Assembly (NCBI RefSeq): GCF_048771995.1
Contig: NC_133032.1
Span: forward strand, 14,202,501-14,266,500
DNA length: 64,000 nucleotides
Reading direction: 5' to 3'
From: Taeniopygia guttata
Taxonomy: Eukaryota > Chordata > Aves > Passeriformes > Estrildidae
In this document: positions 1-12,400 of the stretch, one piece after another
How the letters are laid out: each line of letters starts with the position of its first letter
Position numbering within the stretch: the stretch's first letter is position 1
Translations under genes and position numbers: made by a program
Notes under the pieces: model-generated
The model's input: the letters and a program-made list of their open reading frames with translations, nothing else
Told to the model about the DNA's origin: nothing
Database searches by the model: none

Positions 1-1169
1 AAAGGGGGGAGGTTTGTGTGACCTGTAGTCAACATCATGATCTATATATTAATTCTTTAACTGAGAATTAAAAAAAAAAAAAGCTAAACGTGGTCCTCTA
101 TTTTTTATTTCTATTTGACCTGACAAAGAGATAATTCTAAATTGCTTGTACCTACAATCTCTTCAGCACTTTAGAAAGCAGGCATTTTGTATATAGATCC
201 ATCTGGCACAGCTGATGCATCTCTGTATTTACACAACCCTTGAAATGATATGTATTGGGTCAGATAAACAGGAGCCTAGCAAGAATTCTGCTCAATTAGT
301 CTTAAAGTCAGTTTAACCTGCCAGCTAAATGAGGCACACAGCTGCTGTGGATCATTCAGGTGGGGCAGAACTACCAGAAGATAACTTTGTTCTCAGCAAT
401 TAACCCTGTAGTGTGATGGCAGAAAACACATGACTCAAATGGCCCTAAGTGCTATTGCTTGTGACTATTACACAGAGTTTCTTTAAAAAATATATCCATT
501 TAAACAAAGACAGCAACAAGAAGAAATTAATAAATCCCTAGCCTAGGTTGCAGGCAACCGAGACAGTAAATAAAAAATACAGTCCATAAAGAATAGACAA
601 ATTTTAACATTAGCATTTTCTTTATAAGGTGTGTATATTTTTACAGATCTGCACATTTTTAAGTCTCTTAGCAAATGGTGATGGAGTGCCTTCATTACTG
701 CTGGCAGATATAATCCCTGTTGTGTATTTTACTTACCTTTCTCAGTCCATTGAAGCAATTTCAGTTTGATTCAGCAGGTCATTAGTCATTGCAGATTTAC
801 TTTAATGGATGCCAAAGCATATTACTAGTTAGTCCACATGCCTATCCCATTTCACAGACTGCCTTCATATCAGAAAGAAGGATGCTCATCTTCAAGTAGC
901 AGTGCAAGCATTGCACATAAAGTATTAGTCAGGATTTAGGCATACCTGGGATACAGGGCTGGAGCACTCAAAATGCCATTGGAGCTCCTTTCAGTTGCCC
1001 TGTTCAGTTCTGGCACCCCACTGCTGTGTTTCATCTGCTCCACAGCAAGCTGAAAAACCTGGAATTGTTGTTGAGGATGTCAGTACAACAACTTGACCAT
1101 TCCTATATTCTGTGCACTGAGGAGCACTGAGTTCTGCATTCCAGCTCAGCTGTGGAGGAATATGTGCCC
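1..1169. other. CSRNP3 intron, upstream part
   Basis: No coding exon or RNA gene was recognised. The sequence is ordinary AT-rich intron. The stretch from about 960 may contain very diverged CR1 sequence leading into the clear element that follows, but I could not align it by eye. Confidence 0.5.
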
Positions 1170-1596
1170 TGCCAGGGAAGGGTAATGAAGCTCGTGAAGG
1201 CTCTAGAACATAAATCCTGTGAGGAGCAGCTGAGGGAGTTGTGGGTGTTCAGTGGAGAAAAGGAGGCTCAGGGGAGATCTTACTACTCTCTACAATTCCA
1301 TGAAAGGTTGTGGCAAGGTGGGGGTCTCTTCTCACACACAAGGGGAAATGACCTCAGAGTGTGACAGATGTTTAGGTTGGATATTAGGAAAAGTTGCTTC
1401 ACTGAAAGAGAAGTTAAGCATTGGAGCAGGCTGACCAGGGAGGTGGAGAAGTCACCATCCCTGGAAGTATTCAGAAAACAATTAGACATGGCACTTCATG
1501 ATGCAGTTTAAAGGGCATGGAGGTATTCAGTCAAAAATTATTTGATGATCTTGGAGGTCTTTTCCAACACTAATAATTTTATGATTCTGTGATTCT
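1170..1596 (+). mobile_element. CR1 LINE fragment (5' truncated, plus orientation)
   Basis: This matches the 3' part of avian CR1. Remnants of the ORF2 C-terminus can be read as KLVKALEHKSCEEQLREL and, in another frame, EKRRLRGDLTTLYN. They are followed by the typical 3' tail (GATGATCTTGGAGGTCTTTTCCAAC) and two copies of the ATGATTCTGTG-type end repeat at 1581-1596. The ORF2 remnant is frameshifted, and the element is old and inactive. It sits in a CSRNP3 intron in the sense orientation. Confidence 0.9.
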
Positions 1597-4500
1597 CCCT
1601 GCTTTGGTGAGGTACCTGCCTCTAAATCCTTGGTGCTTTTTTTCTGATACAGAAGCATACACAAATTTAACTTACAGGATCACATGCAATTGAAACACCT
1701 GTGGGGACCTTGTGAATTCCTGTTTTTTGCACTTTGGTGCTGGTAATAACTCCCTATACACATTAATCACAGAGGCATCTCTTAAGAAACATAAGGAGCT
1801 GCTGCTTTCCTCTGCCATTTCAGCTTCAGTGTTCTGGAGCTGACACCTCTCTTCCTCACCTGCAGAGTCACTTGAGATGGCCAGCAACAGCTTATCTGAG
1901 AAGGTGATCATCAGCAACAGGAGGTGGTGCCATCATGCAGTCTGGTTGATATCCTCCATCAGTTATCTCTCTATTGCCATTAACATTATCGCTGTCATGA
2001 GCAAGGTTATCCTGTGGCCATAATCACAGGTCCCACCATTCCACTCATTAGTGTACTGTGTCTTTAGAGTACTTTTGGATGTACTTTGGTTCATTAAGAA
2101 TGAACAGGTCACTGAGGGCTCTGAGAAAACCCTTTGGTCTCTAAGTGCTCTTGCCATCTTTTGATTTTGCTGTTAAAGATAATGACGAATTTGAAAACAC
2201 AAATACATCCCTGTGGCAGTCCCTTCAATATGCCCTGTAAAGCACTGTTTGAATTTTGTAGAGTTGCTAACTTACTGAGATTGCCTCATCTATGTGGCCA
2301 TGTATAATGTGAAAGAAAGTGTGAAATCCTTAGGAAGGTGTAGCTTCTTCTGAATTATCTTCATAGAGGGATGAACTTTTATTTGGTGTAAGCTCAATAG
2401 CACAAGCCACTACCTGAGCTTTGAAGTTAAGCTGCATGTTTAATTGCTGGTTAATGATAGAAATCTAAATGAGTTAGAAGTGGTGGTGATGGTTTACTAT
2501 GGGAAAACACGTGTAACTAAATGCAGGCATTTATTCCTTTTTTCATTGCATCTTGCAGTTATTCATGTTGTTAGCAACCAGGCTTGGAATTTCCTTGTTA
2601 ATGAGGAATATGTTCTTATTGCTATTTGTTGACTCATGTTATGAAATGCTAACAGGTTGAGAGATTCTTGTATTTGATTTTAAAGTAAGTCAGCTCATCT
2701 GAGCATTAAAAAGCAAGAAATGCAAATAATTTCAGTGAAATGTAGCGCAGTGTCTGCACAAACTCACACAGAATGAGAGGACAGGGTATACCATGACAGC
2801 ATCTCTTCATCTGGAATAAGGAATACTGCGGTGAGAATTGTTAAAAATTGAAGAGGTGTTATAAAGCAGACTCCCACTAGATTTTAGAATGGTTTGTGCA
2901 GATAATTATGTTTCTATATTTTTAGATAAGTTCTCTGTTATAAATTAGTGCATTCTGCACACAATACAACCAGAGAGACAGTTTTTGCATTACATAATGA
3001 TTTTGCTGGCTTAGAAAACAAAAATAGTTTTGTCAGAAGATGTTCATGATAGATAGATAAAATATGGTTGCAAATGCAAAGTGTCAGTCAGCTGAATGGG
3101 TAGCTGTGTTTGCATGAAATGGCCATTCACAGAAGTCACATGTAGGATGGGACAAAGGATTGCCTGTACTCTGCTGTCATAGGAGAGCTCAGCGAATGCA
3201 ATTGTTATTCATGGGTGTTCCTACAGGGATCCCTGGTAGGACTTTCCTCCTCAGGAAGCTGTGGCCAAGGTCAGGAATAATCACCTATGTAACAGCAGCT
3301 GGCATTTAGAGGACATGGTGAGGCAGAGAGCACTTAAGCATCTCCACTCCTCCCCACAGGCTGATGAAATTTGCAGAGTGGTGAAACGGGACTAGTATGA
3401 TGTATGTCACAGAAAAGCACTCTGGAGGTAGAGGGTGCAGAGGAAGTAAACTTAAAGCTTTCACTGAAATTTTAGTGGTCAGGCTCCAGCTTCTAGTATG
3501 CATCCTAACAATTAAACATTTCTGCAAGATATCAGACAAAACAGTTAACAGTGAGGTAAAATGCTTAAAATACTGATTAAATCCTCTCTATTCATGTCAG
3601 ACTTGTCTGTGAGTTAGTAATTTTCAAAAACCTTTTCAAATATGACTTAAATCTGGCATTAGGCAAGCATTCCCATCCAGCTCCTCCTGTGAGGTGAATG
3701 TAGCATTGGTTTTACCATAAAGGAAGCTACTAGAAAGATAGAGCGGTGAAGTGCTTTAGGTAGGTGGTGGTGTTCCACAGCGTTGTCCCTCTTCTCTCAA
3801 ATTTCCACTAATTTACAACTGAGTATGTAGTTCCCTTCTAGATTTCAAGAATCAAATTTCTTCTAGAAAATACTTCTCTTGTCCTCCAAAACAAACAGTT
3901 TTGTTTTGGAGGGTGTATTTTATGTCACAGGATTTCCTCTTAATGAAGATTTCCAGCATGTAGGGAAAGCGTTTCATCATTCGTACTTGGAAACATGTAA
4001 ATTGAGTGTATGCAGACTCTTAGAAAATGCCTTTTGGAAGACAATGGGATAGGAAGAGAGGTAAGACAAAGAATTAGAAGCAATTTATGGATGCAACCTT
4101 TTCCTAGATTTTCTATGAGCTTTGGGAAGCAAGCTGGGTTTTATAAGCAGTGTTCTGACCTGGATTACCAGGAGAGATTAGGCTTTGCTGTTCTGTGGTG
4201 TTAGACTTGATGGAACACTGCATGGAAAGTCATGGAGCAGGTGGAGAATGATGCTAATCCTTCTTGCCATAATGATTTATATGACACCGAGTATGTAAAA
4301 AGCAGACAAATTGGTAGTAGAGTGTAAGAAATGCAGCATTTCTACGGCTCTAAGATAGAGCTTTAATCCAAAAGGCTGCTTCACACATGTTTTTTCCAGC
4401 CTTTTGAAATTCTCACGTGCCTAAGATATTTCTGTACTGGTGACAATACATTGCTTTGCCCTCATTGATGCAGGAGTGTGAGTAATTTGCTGGGGAGCCA

Positions 4501-7500
4501 TATGGTTCACATTTATTTTAATGTGTCTTTGACATCAGGAGAATAGCTGAGACAGCAGAAGAAAGTGCTTATGTCTTGGAGTTCAGCCAGAACTGAGATC
4601 ATTCAAGTTTCGTAATCAAAGAACTACCAGTTTTCAGGATAAAAAATGTTAGAAAAACATGATGAGCTTAAAATTACATTCCTATCAGGATTGTATAAAA
4701 ATAGGCAGCAGATTTTGCATTTGATGGATGAATTCAGCTTCAGTGGGTGCTTTCCTTAGGTGGTGGTTTGGATTCCATTTCAGCCACCAAACACGCAGAA
4801 GGAAGGGCTGCATCTTCCGCAGGTTTCAGACTGCTGGAGCTCCACTGCCCAGCTTGGAAAATGAGGATGTTGAAGGGCAAATGGGCAGTGCTGCTGCATA
4901 GTGCCTTGGACATATGAGAGAGCAAGTCAGGAAAGCTTTGCTTCAGTCTGCCAGCATATTACTGCTCTTGCTTACCTATATAATACCTTACAATTTATTC
5001 ATATACAAATGAAACTTGGGTGATTGTTTTAAGCATAGGTTGGATTGCTAGTGGAAATACTGATTTTCCCCTTCAGAAAAGTGCTTTTCATGGGATTTTG
5101 GAGTTGGATCGGCCAATGATGACAAGAAATACTATGATACAAGAAATAAATTATTACCAAGATACAAGAAAGAAATGATGACTAAGTATGATAAAACCTG
5201 AATTTTTCAAATTTTCAGTAAATTTTGCTGGGTGTATATTCATGCTTTCTAACAGATCAGAACATACATATTTTATATGTTCTTCTGCTCTATCTTGAGC
5301 TAAACAGTGTCCTTAGCAGTGATTCCAGCAGATTTAACATACTGTGTAAGGTACGGTGCATGCAAAATAACAAATGCCCCAGACTCTTGATAAGGTGGTA
5401 GTTCTGTTTTGGTTGGTTTGAAGCAAAGTGTTTGAATCACTTATAGAGCACTTTGTCCCTGACATTGGAAAATGTTCAACATTTCCATTCAATATTTAAT
5501 AGTATTTTTGAACTCACATCAAGGCAGCCTTCTGCTCAGAGATTTTTAGGAAGTGTAATAGAGCAAGAACACAGTGCTTTGCAGTGCTGACTGTGCTTCT
5601 TTCCATGTCCTTGGTAGCTGAGGTGGTCACAATTCTCGTGTCTCCTCGCTGACATTCTAATCTGTGCTTTTGACTAATCAAATACTATCCTGTAAACTCC
5701 TGCAGCTCCTGCCAGATCTGTTCTTGTAAACAAAATTCACATAAATATGAATATATTTTAACTCCTCCTGACAGCAGCATTCAGGAGACGACCATGGAGT
5801 TCTTCACAGGACCTTAACTCTGCCCTTCATTGAGCTCTACCAAAAGATAGGCTGTGTTCCAGAAAAAGTAATCCCATGTATTCTGAGAGCTCTGAATGTT
5901 TACATATGTGTTTAATTACAGACTGTCATATAATTTGTCTGACTCAGAACTATAATGTTAATAAATAACAGCACAAACTTTAATGGCATTTACAACAAAT
6001 GCATGTCAGCTCTCACATTGTCTTCATATATGTCTTCAATCTAGTGCTGAATTTACAGTGCTGGTGACGCTGAAGTTACCGTGTGTCAACATTTTCATGA
6101 AGCTCATCTTAATTCTATTGTGACAGTTTTAATCAGTGATATATTAAAAAAACCCCACAAACAAACAACTTTGATGGTTTGGTGTTGACAACTCAATTAC
6201 TGAAATTGATAAGAACTGTAAGAAATTGAAGACATGCATTAGTGGGATCTTTAAGACAGCCCATGACATCTGCAGTCATAACTGAGAGACTGCTGACCGA
6301 ACTTTGGGGCATAAATGTATGGCAGTACTTGAAATTCATGTTCTAAATTTTGATGCACACACATGGGAAAAAATGCACATAGTGTAAAAGCTCATTCATG
6401 GTATCTAGTTTTTATCAGAGATAAATGACCTTTTTTTTTTTTTTTTCTTTCATCTGAGGTTAACTAGATCACACTCTTCTGTTTAGCTTCATTTAGCTAT
6501 TAATGTTAGTGTGTAGGTTGTGAATAAAACTTAGGGGTCATTTATTTATGTTTATCCATTAGTATTAAAGTACTATCTCTACCATAATGAGATTGAGACT
6601 TGAAAAAACGGAAGTGCTTTTGATGCAGCATTTGTCATTCCTGCCAGTAAAGCAGCTCTGACAAGAGTTTCACAGCTAAGATCTAAACCAGGTTACTATC
6701 AACACAGACCTTGTGTCATAGATACTCTGGTTTACAGATGAGGGTTCAAAGATTTGTGTGATTCTCTAACTTGTGGGATTTACAGGTGCAATTACCTTTG
6801 ATTTCTTCATGAAATGTATGTGTATATATTTTTTTTTTTCAAGAGCAGCTTTCCTTTTTTTTTTCCTTGGGTATTTTACAATAGTTTTATTTCTCATTTC
6901 ATTTGTGACTGGTTCATTCATTTGGCAAAAAAGCTGCCTGCCTTTCAGTAGCTGCCAGTATTTATTCTGAAATAGAGGCATCATCCAGTTGAGATTTAAA
7001 TCACATTGATCCTGATATCAGAAATTGGGTACACCCCAGAATGGTTTAGATACATCATTCAGCATAAAAAGGGTTTTTTTTTAACATGCATTTCTTATGT
7101 ATTAGAACATATTGGCAGTGCAGGTTCTGATTTTGAGTATTTGCTTTTATGTTATATTGAAAGAATGTCTCAGTATGAAAATTACCCCATCTTAAAAATG
7201 CTAAAAATTGGTTTTATTAAAGGTAGTTTTGTTTTGGAACTGTGGTATATATGAAGAAGAAGAGCACATTAAAACCATATTTAATATAATGTAAAATTGA
7301 CACATCCCTACCAACTAGTCTGCTAATGAAATACCCTCTTCCCTCACTGAAGGCTTCCTATAAATACTTTTTACAAGCTCTGTTTATATGAGATTTGCTT
7401 CAACTTGGATGTAAGTTAAATATGCCTAATGTAACAGAATTTGTCTTTTGATTTCCTTTTGTACAAGCTACACCTTCTTTTTGTAACACACTTTACTGGC

Positions 7501-9142
7501 AGCATATGAGTAACAGGATCTGATCTTATTTGTCTGTTTTATATTTATAATCCAGCATACCTGCAGAAGGTCTGAAGTGCCTGTTGCTTACATAGCAAAC
7601 CATATACTTTACCATACTTTTAGCAGCTCATTAGTATTTAGGAAAAGTAATCCTGTTATAGTGAGCCACAAAGAGTTTTGTGATAATGTCTGTGGGATAC
7701 ACTGTCTGTACTTTGGACACATTGGCTTTATTTTCTAATATACTTGGTTTTCCCACAGTTTGGTAGATAATGCTGGGTGTTTTGACAGTTTTGCTTCATG
7801 TAGAAGTTTGTGGATTTATGTTGGTAGTGATTAACATTTCACAACATAATAACTGAACTATGTTTTACCTGTGACAATAAACCCTTTACGAAACCAGACC
7901 TGAGGGCCAGGTGGGTCCCATCTCTAGAAATGGTGGAATTCTAGATTATCAGTGTACATCTTGTTGCTCTTACTGCTTTTAAAGAACGATTGCAAGCCAT
8001 TCAGGAGTGGTCAGGCACATTTCAATCACTTTACTGCCTGAATTCTGCCAATGAGGTCTCTCATTTGTACCTGCACACACCTGCAGTTGTTGCCTATAAA
8101 CTGCAAAGCAATGACTTATAAGCTGCATTCTCAATAACCTGCTGCTATTTTGCAACAAATCAAATAAATTGGACTGCTCATCTTAAAAATCAAGGAGTGT
8201 CCCTATTTCTCTAAGGTTTGTGTGTCTTTTTTTATTTCCTCTAAAGGCATGCAGCTATTATCAGCGAGAAACAATAGATCAGTTTCATGGGAAGGAGTTT
8301 CTAAGTGTCTGTAGAACCAAAAGAAGAATATTTAACAGTTAAAATCTGGCGTTTTTTTAAACAAGTTTCATATGTTACTGCATATGTTTATTTAAAAACC
8401 TGAGCAAAGGTATGAGTGGAATCAGAAAAGAGTTAGAAAATACTAGATTTAATTTTTTTGTCAGAATTCTACATGTTAGACTGTGTACACACACACATAT
8501 TCAGTGGATGGCAGCAGAAAGGTGGATGAAGGTAAAGAAAAACAAAGTGGATCTCACTGCTAGTCAGGATTATTTCTATATCAGTCAGTGGTGATGATGA
8601 TGGTATGAATTTTTGAGACAGTATGAAACACTAAACATACTGTTATTACAGTTTTTTCCAACATAATTTATCACAAATTAGATTATAGGATATACTAATC
8701 TTTTCTGTCAGTGTGACTCAGGGCTGTAGCGATGTGGATCTCTGCTGCCTTGTGCAGCTTTGTTGGCAGTGGTTGGAAGAGGTTCAAGTCAGTGGATCAC
8801 CATCTGTATGGTGACACTGAAAGAGGTTTCTTTTGCTGGGATTTGGTTGCTTTCTTGGTAAAAGGATAAAACATTTTTATGATGTAATGGGAAAGAAATG
8901 CTTTCCTGGCCAAGTCTTTCTCTTCTGAAGTAGACAATGGTGTTCATGGCTGTAACAGCTTGTAGTGGCTTCTGGCTTTGCATATGTGGTAAATATTTCT
9001 AATGTTATCTTCTCATTCTTCTCACCTTGGAATATGGTGTCTGTGTGGTCAGGTATTGTCACTTGTGCAGTTCCCTTTATCTTAGCACATCTGCTGCCTG
9101 ACTGCAAGTTACCATTCACACCAAAATCTGCCTCTGTTGCAG
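1597..9142. other. CSRNP3 intron before the first visible coding exon
   Basis: About 7.5 kb with no supported exon, RNA gene or recognisable transposon. It holds simple runs only: T-tracts at about 6430-6446 and 6828-6838, and a short CA repeat at about 8487-8497. Small open frames here have composition typical of chance AT-rich reading. Confidence 0.5.
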
Positions 9143-9402
9143 CTTCTTCAATCCTGAAGAGAGAGAAGCGGAAGAGAACAAAGAATGTCCATTTTAACTG
9201 TGTTACTGTGTATTACTTCACGAGAAGGCAAGGCTTCACCAGTGTTCCCAGCCAAGGAGGAAGCACACTGGGAATGTCCACGCGTCACAACAGTGTGCGC
9301 CAGTATACCCTGGGAGAGTTTGCCATGGAACAGGAGAGGCTCCACCGAGAGATGTTGAGAGAGCATCTAAGGGAGGAGAAGCTCAATTCTCTAAAGTTAA
9401 AG
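9143..9402 (+). CDS. CSRNP3: CSRNP3 coding exon (first in window)
   Basis: The acceptor is a pyrimidine-rich stretch ending TTGCAG, and the donor is AAG|GTAAAG. The exon opens with CT, which completes a proline codon begun upstream (human has P-SSILKR here), and ends in phase 0 after LNSLKLK. It carries the conserved CSRNP N-terminal region. The open frame runs back to 8965, but that part is intron read-through: it shows no similarity to the family and sits before the acceptor. Confidence 0.95.
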
Positions 9403-12400
9403 GTAAAGCTTGTCTAAGACTTTGATCTCTGCCCTAATTTAACTGAACAATGTCAGAGCTATAGGGGCCCAAGGTGTTTGTGTGTGTTAAACAAAACAAT
9501 CACCTTCTATGAAGTCCATTTTCAGTTGAAATTGATGTTTTCCTAGAGTTTTCTAATTTTACTGAAGTTGTATTTTTGCTTGATTATACCAAGTGCTGTT
9601 ATAGTTGCTGTGTGCTTCCAAGTGCTTTACAGGGAGGTTGTTCTTTACTCCGTGTTTTCTACAGAAAGGAAAATAAAAGCAGAAAGTGGTGGGAGTTAGC
9701 CTTGAAGAAGGTGTCCGGCAGAAGTTTGGAAGTGCCAGGAAGGGAATGAGGCTTCTAAGCCCAATGGCCTATTCGAGAAGAGAATAGTAGCATTATTGAT
9801 ACAGAAAGTGAAAGAGCTTCTTTCTTGGCTAACTTGAGTGAATTTGGGAAAAAGTAAGAAGCAGTGATACTAAAATATTTTTTTTTTCAGTATATCAATG
9901 ATTGTGTATGTATTGTAATTGTAATTCAGATTGTGTGTCTATACTATTTAATCAGAGAATGTCCATTAAAGAATAAATGTGTCAGATAAATCAACCATCT
10001 ATGTCAGTTTAGCTAGTCAGAACAAATCCTGGCTGGTTTTCACAAGATCACAGAATTTTTAATATTGGAAGGGATTTCTGGAGATCGTCTGCTCAACAGC
10101 CCCTGCCAAGGCAGGGTTCACCTAGAGCAGGTGACAGCAGAATGTGTCCAGGTGGATTTTGAACATCTGCAGAGAGGGAGGCTCCACATCCTCCCTGGGC
10201 AGCCTGTTCCAGTGCTCTGCCACCCTCAGGGTAAAGAAGTTCTTCCACATGTTGAAGTAGAATTTATTGTGGTTTAGTTTATGTGTATTGCTCCTCATTG
10301 TTCTGCTGGGTACCACTGAAAAAGGTCTGACACCATGCTCTTGGCAGCCCCTTTGAGATATTCATGTGCATTAATGAGGCTCCTTTGAGTCTTCTCCAGA
10401 CTCCCACAGTCTCCATAACAAGAGAGATGCTTCGGACCCCAAACTTTTGTGGCCCCCACTGGACCCTCTCCAGTAGCTCCTTGTCTTTCTTGAACTGTGG
10501 AGACCAGAACTGAACACAATACTCCAGATGCGGCCAAGCAGAGGGGCAGGATCACCTCCCTCAACCTGCTGGCCACACTTCATTGATGCACCCGGGGATA
10601 CCATTGGCCTTTCTGGGACCAACTTCCCAATAAAGCTGTGCTTTTGAATACAACATAGGAGAGGAAAGAAACTCTGATTTTGAGTAAAGGAGAACAGGGA
10701 AAGGGAGTGTGTTCCTTCTGCTGCTTTAAAATTGGCAGCAGAACTTCTGGTTTTTTGTGTCATGGATTGCATTGCATATATTTTTAACTCTTTCAGATGA
10801 ATCCTGTAATTAAAACTGAACAGTATTTAGTATTGTAACCAAGCTTCTGTGCTGCACATCTTCTTTTGTGATACTACGTCTCTGTTTCTATAGTTGTACA
10901 GAGAAAAGTGGCACCCTTCAAGTTTAAGAAATGCCTTTAAGCATTTTTTCCATAGAATGAACTATGAGTTCATGAGTTCTTTGTCTCAGGGCCTGAGGAA
11001 GTGTGCATGATCCTTACATTTGCAATTAATTTTTTCAGTCTCCTAACTGTTTGGGGTTTTTTCATAGCTAAACAGATTCTAAAATTCATAAGGTCATAAA
11101 ATTTGAATGTCATAGAACAAACATAAAACCACTCAGGATGAAGGTGAATCAAAGACAGATAATTGGACAGGTTGGCTAGTAGAGTGTCAGTGACTTATCA
11201 CTTGATAGAAGTTACACCTGTAACATCTCACATCGCAGGATTTTCAGAGCATCAAGTGTGAATTGTGCTGTGTAACTGATGACTGGCTGTAGATCCCTTG
11301 GCTGACTTCCAGGAATCAGCTCAAAGAGAGGAATCCCCAGTGGAGTGAGTAAAGAATAGTCAAGCACACAAATATTACACATTTCTTTTCTTAGATAGAA
11401 AGTAAATCAAGGAAAATCACCTCAAAAGAACAGATGAGGCCTTTTAGCCTGTATGCACTGGAGCTTGGCTCTTCATCCTTTCCTAACCCTGCTCTTGGCT
11501 GGGATGTAACACCTTAATTCACTTATTTCACTTCCGCCCAGTCTGTTTTGGGGTCACAGACCATACTTTCTGCTCGTTTTCCAAATACATATTTTTCCAT
11601 CTTCCCAGCCACTTGTTTGAGTGGATGATTATTAAGATTATTAAGTTTCTGCAAATTCTCTTCATAAGTATTCAGTGAATAAGGAGAGCCTTATTTGCAT
11701 TCCTTATTTTCATCTGACTGTTGTTAAATCTTTTACTAGAGTGAAATATTCCTTTTCATCTGGAGCATGTATAAAGACATAGGCAATTAAAATCTTCCTG
11801 TTTTAGCTAGTCCATTAACCTCAGTTGCATCCCTGATTATGTGCTTGGGTTTAAAAAAAAAGAGAATTTCAAACATGAAAAGAAAATCCAGGACTTGGTG
11901 AATTACTGAAAAGTCACTGTGAAGCACTGAGCATGTTTTGTTTGCTTAAGAAAACAGGCCCTTGCTGATTTTTCATTGCAGAGATGGAAGAGCTGCTTGG
12001 TCATTCACATAGTCTCTAAAGGAATGAAAAAGGAAATGTGGCATTCTAAGGTGACAGTGCCAGCAGTTATGTCAGCAAAACTACTATTAATTTAATGAAA
12101 ATGTGCTAATCAGAATTTGCATTAAAAATAACTGTACATCACAGAAAAATGGAGAAAATGAGAAAATGGAGTAGAATTAAGTTTAGTCAGAGGTTTTTCT
12201 CTTTGAAAACCATTATGTAAATAGAAAGTAACATTTTCAGTGTGGTTTTTAATTTCAGTTTCTCTGTGATATTTTTTTATTTTTTTGGATTCCATTAAAA
12301 TATACAAATCAGTGAGTAGAAAGTATTTGCTCATGTAGAACCTGTTAAAAGATAAAAATACAGGAATATATTGAAATTGAGTTTCTGTAATATTAGGTAC

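Noticed and set aside
8412-8594. Open frame starting MSGI, resembling the CSRNP3 N-terminus (MSGILKRK in human)
   Set aside because: Similarity stops after four residues. It lacks the KFEEVDG continuation and has no donor joining in the right phase to 9143.
8965-9142. Upstream part of the 150-codon frame covering the first visible CSRNP3 exon
   Set aside because: It precedes a clear TTGCAG acceptor and has no family similarity, so it is intron read-through.
10371-10772. 133-codon minus-strand frame
   Set aside because: It overlaps the CR1 fragment in a frame other than that of its reverse-transcriptase remnant, and runs on into intron.
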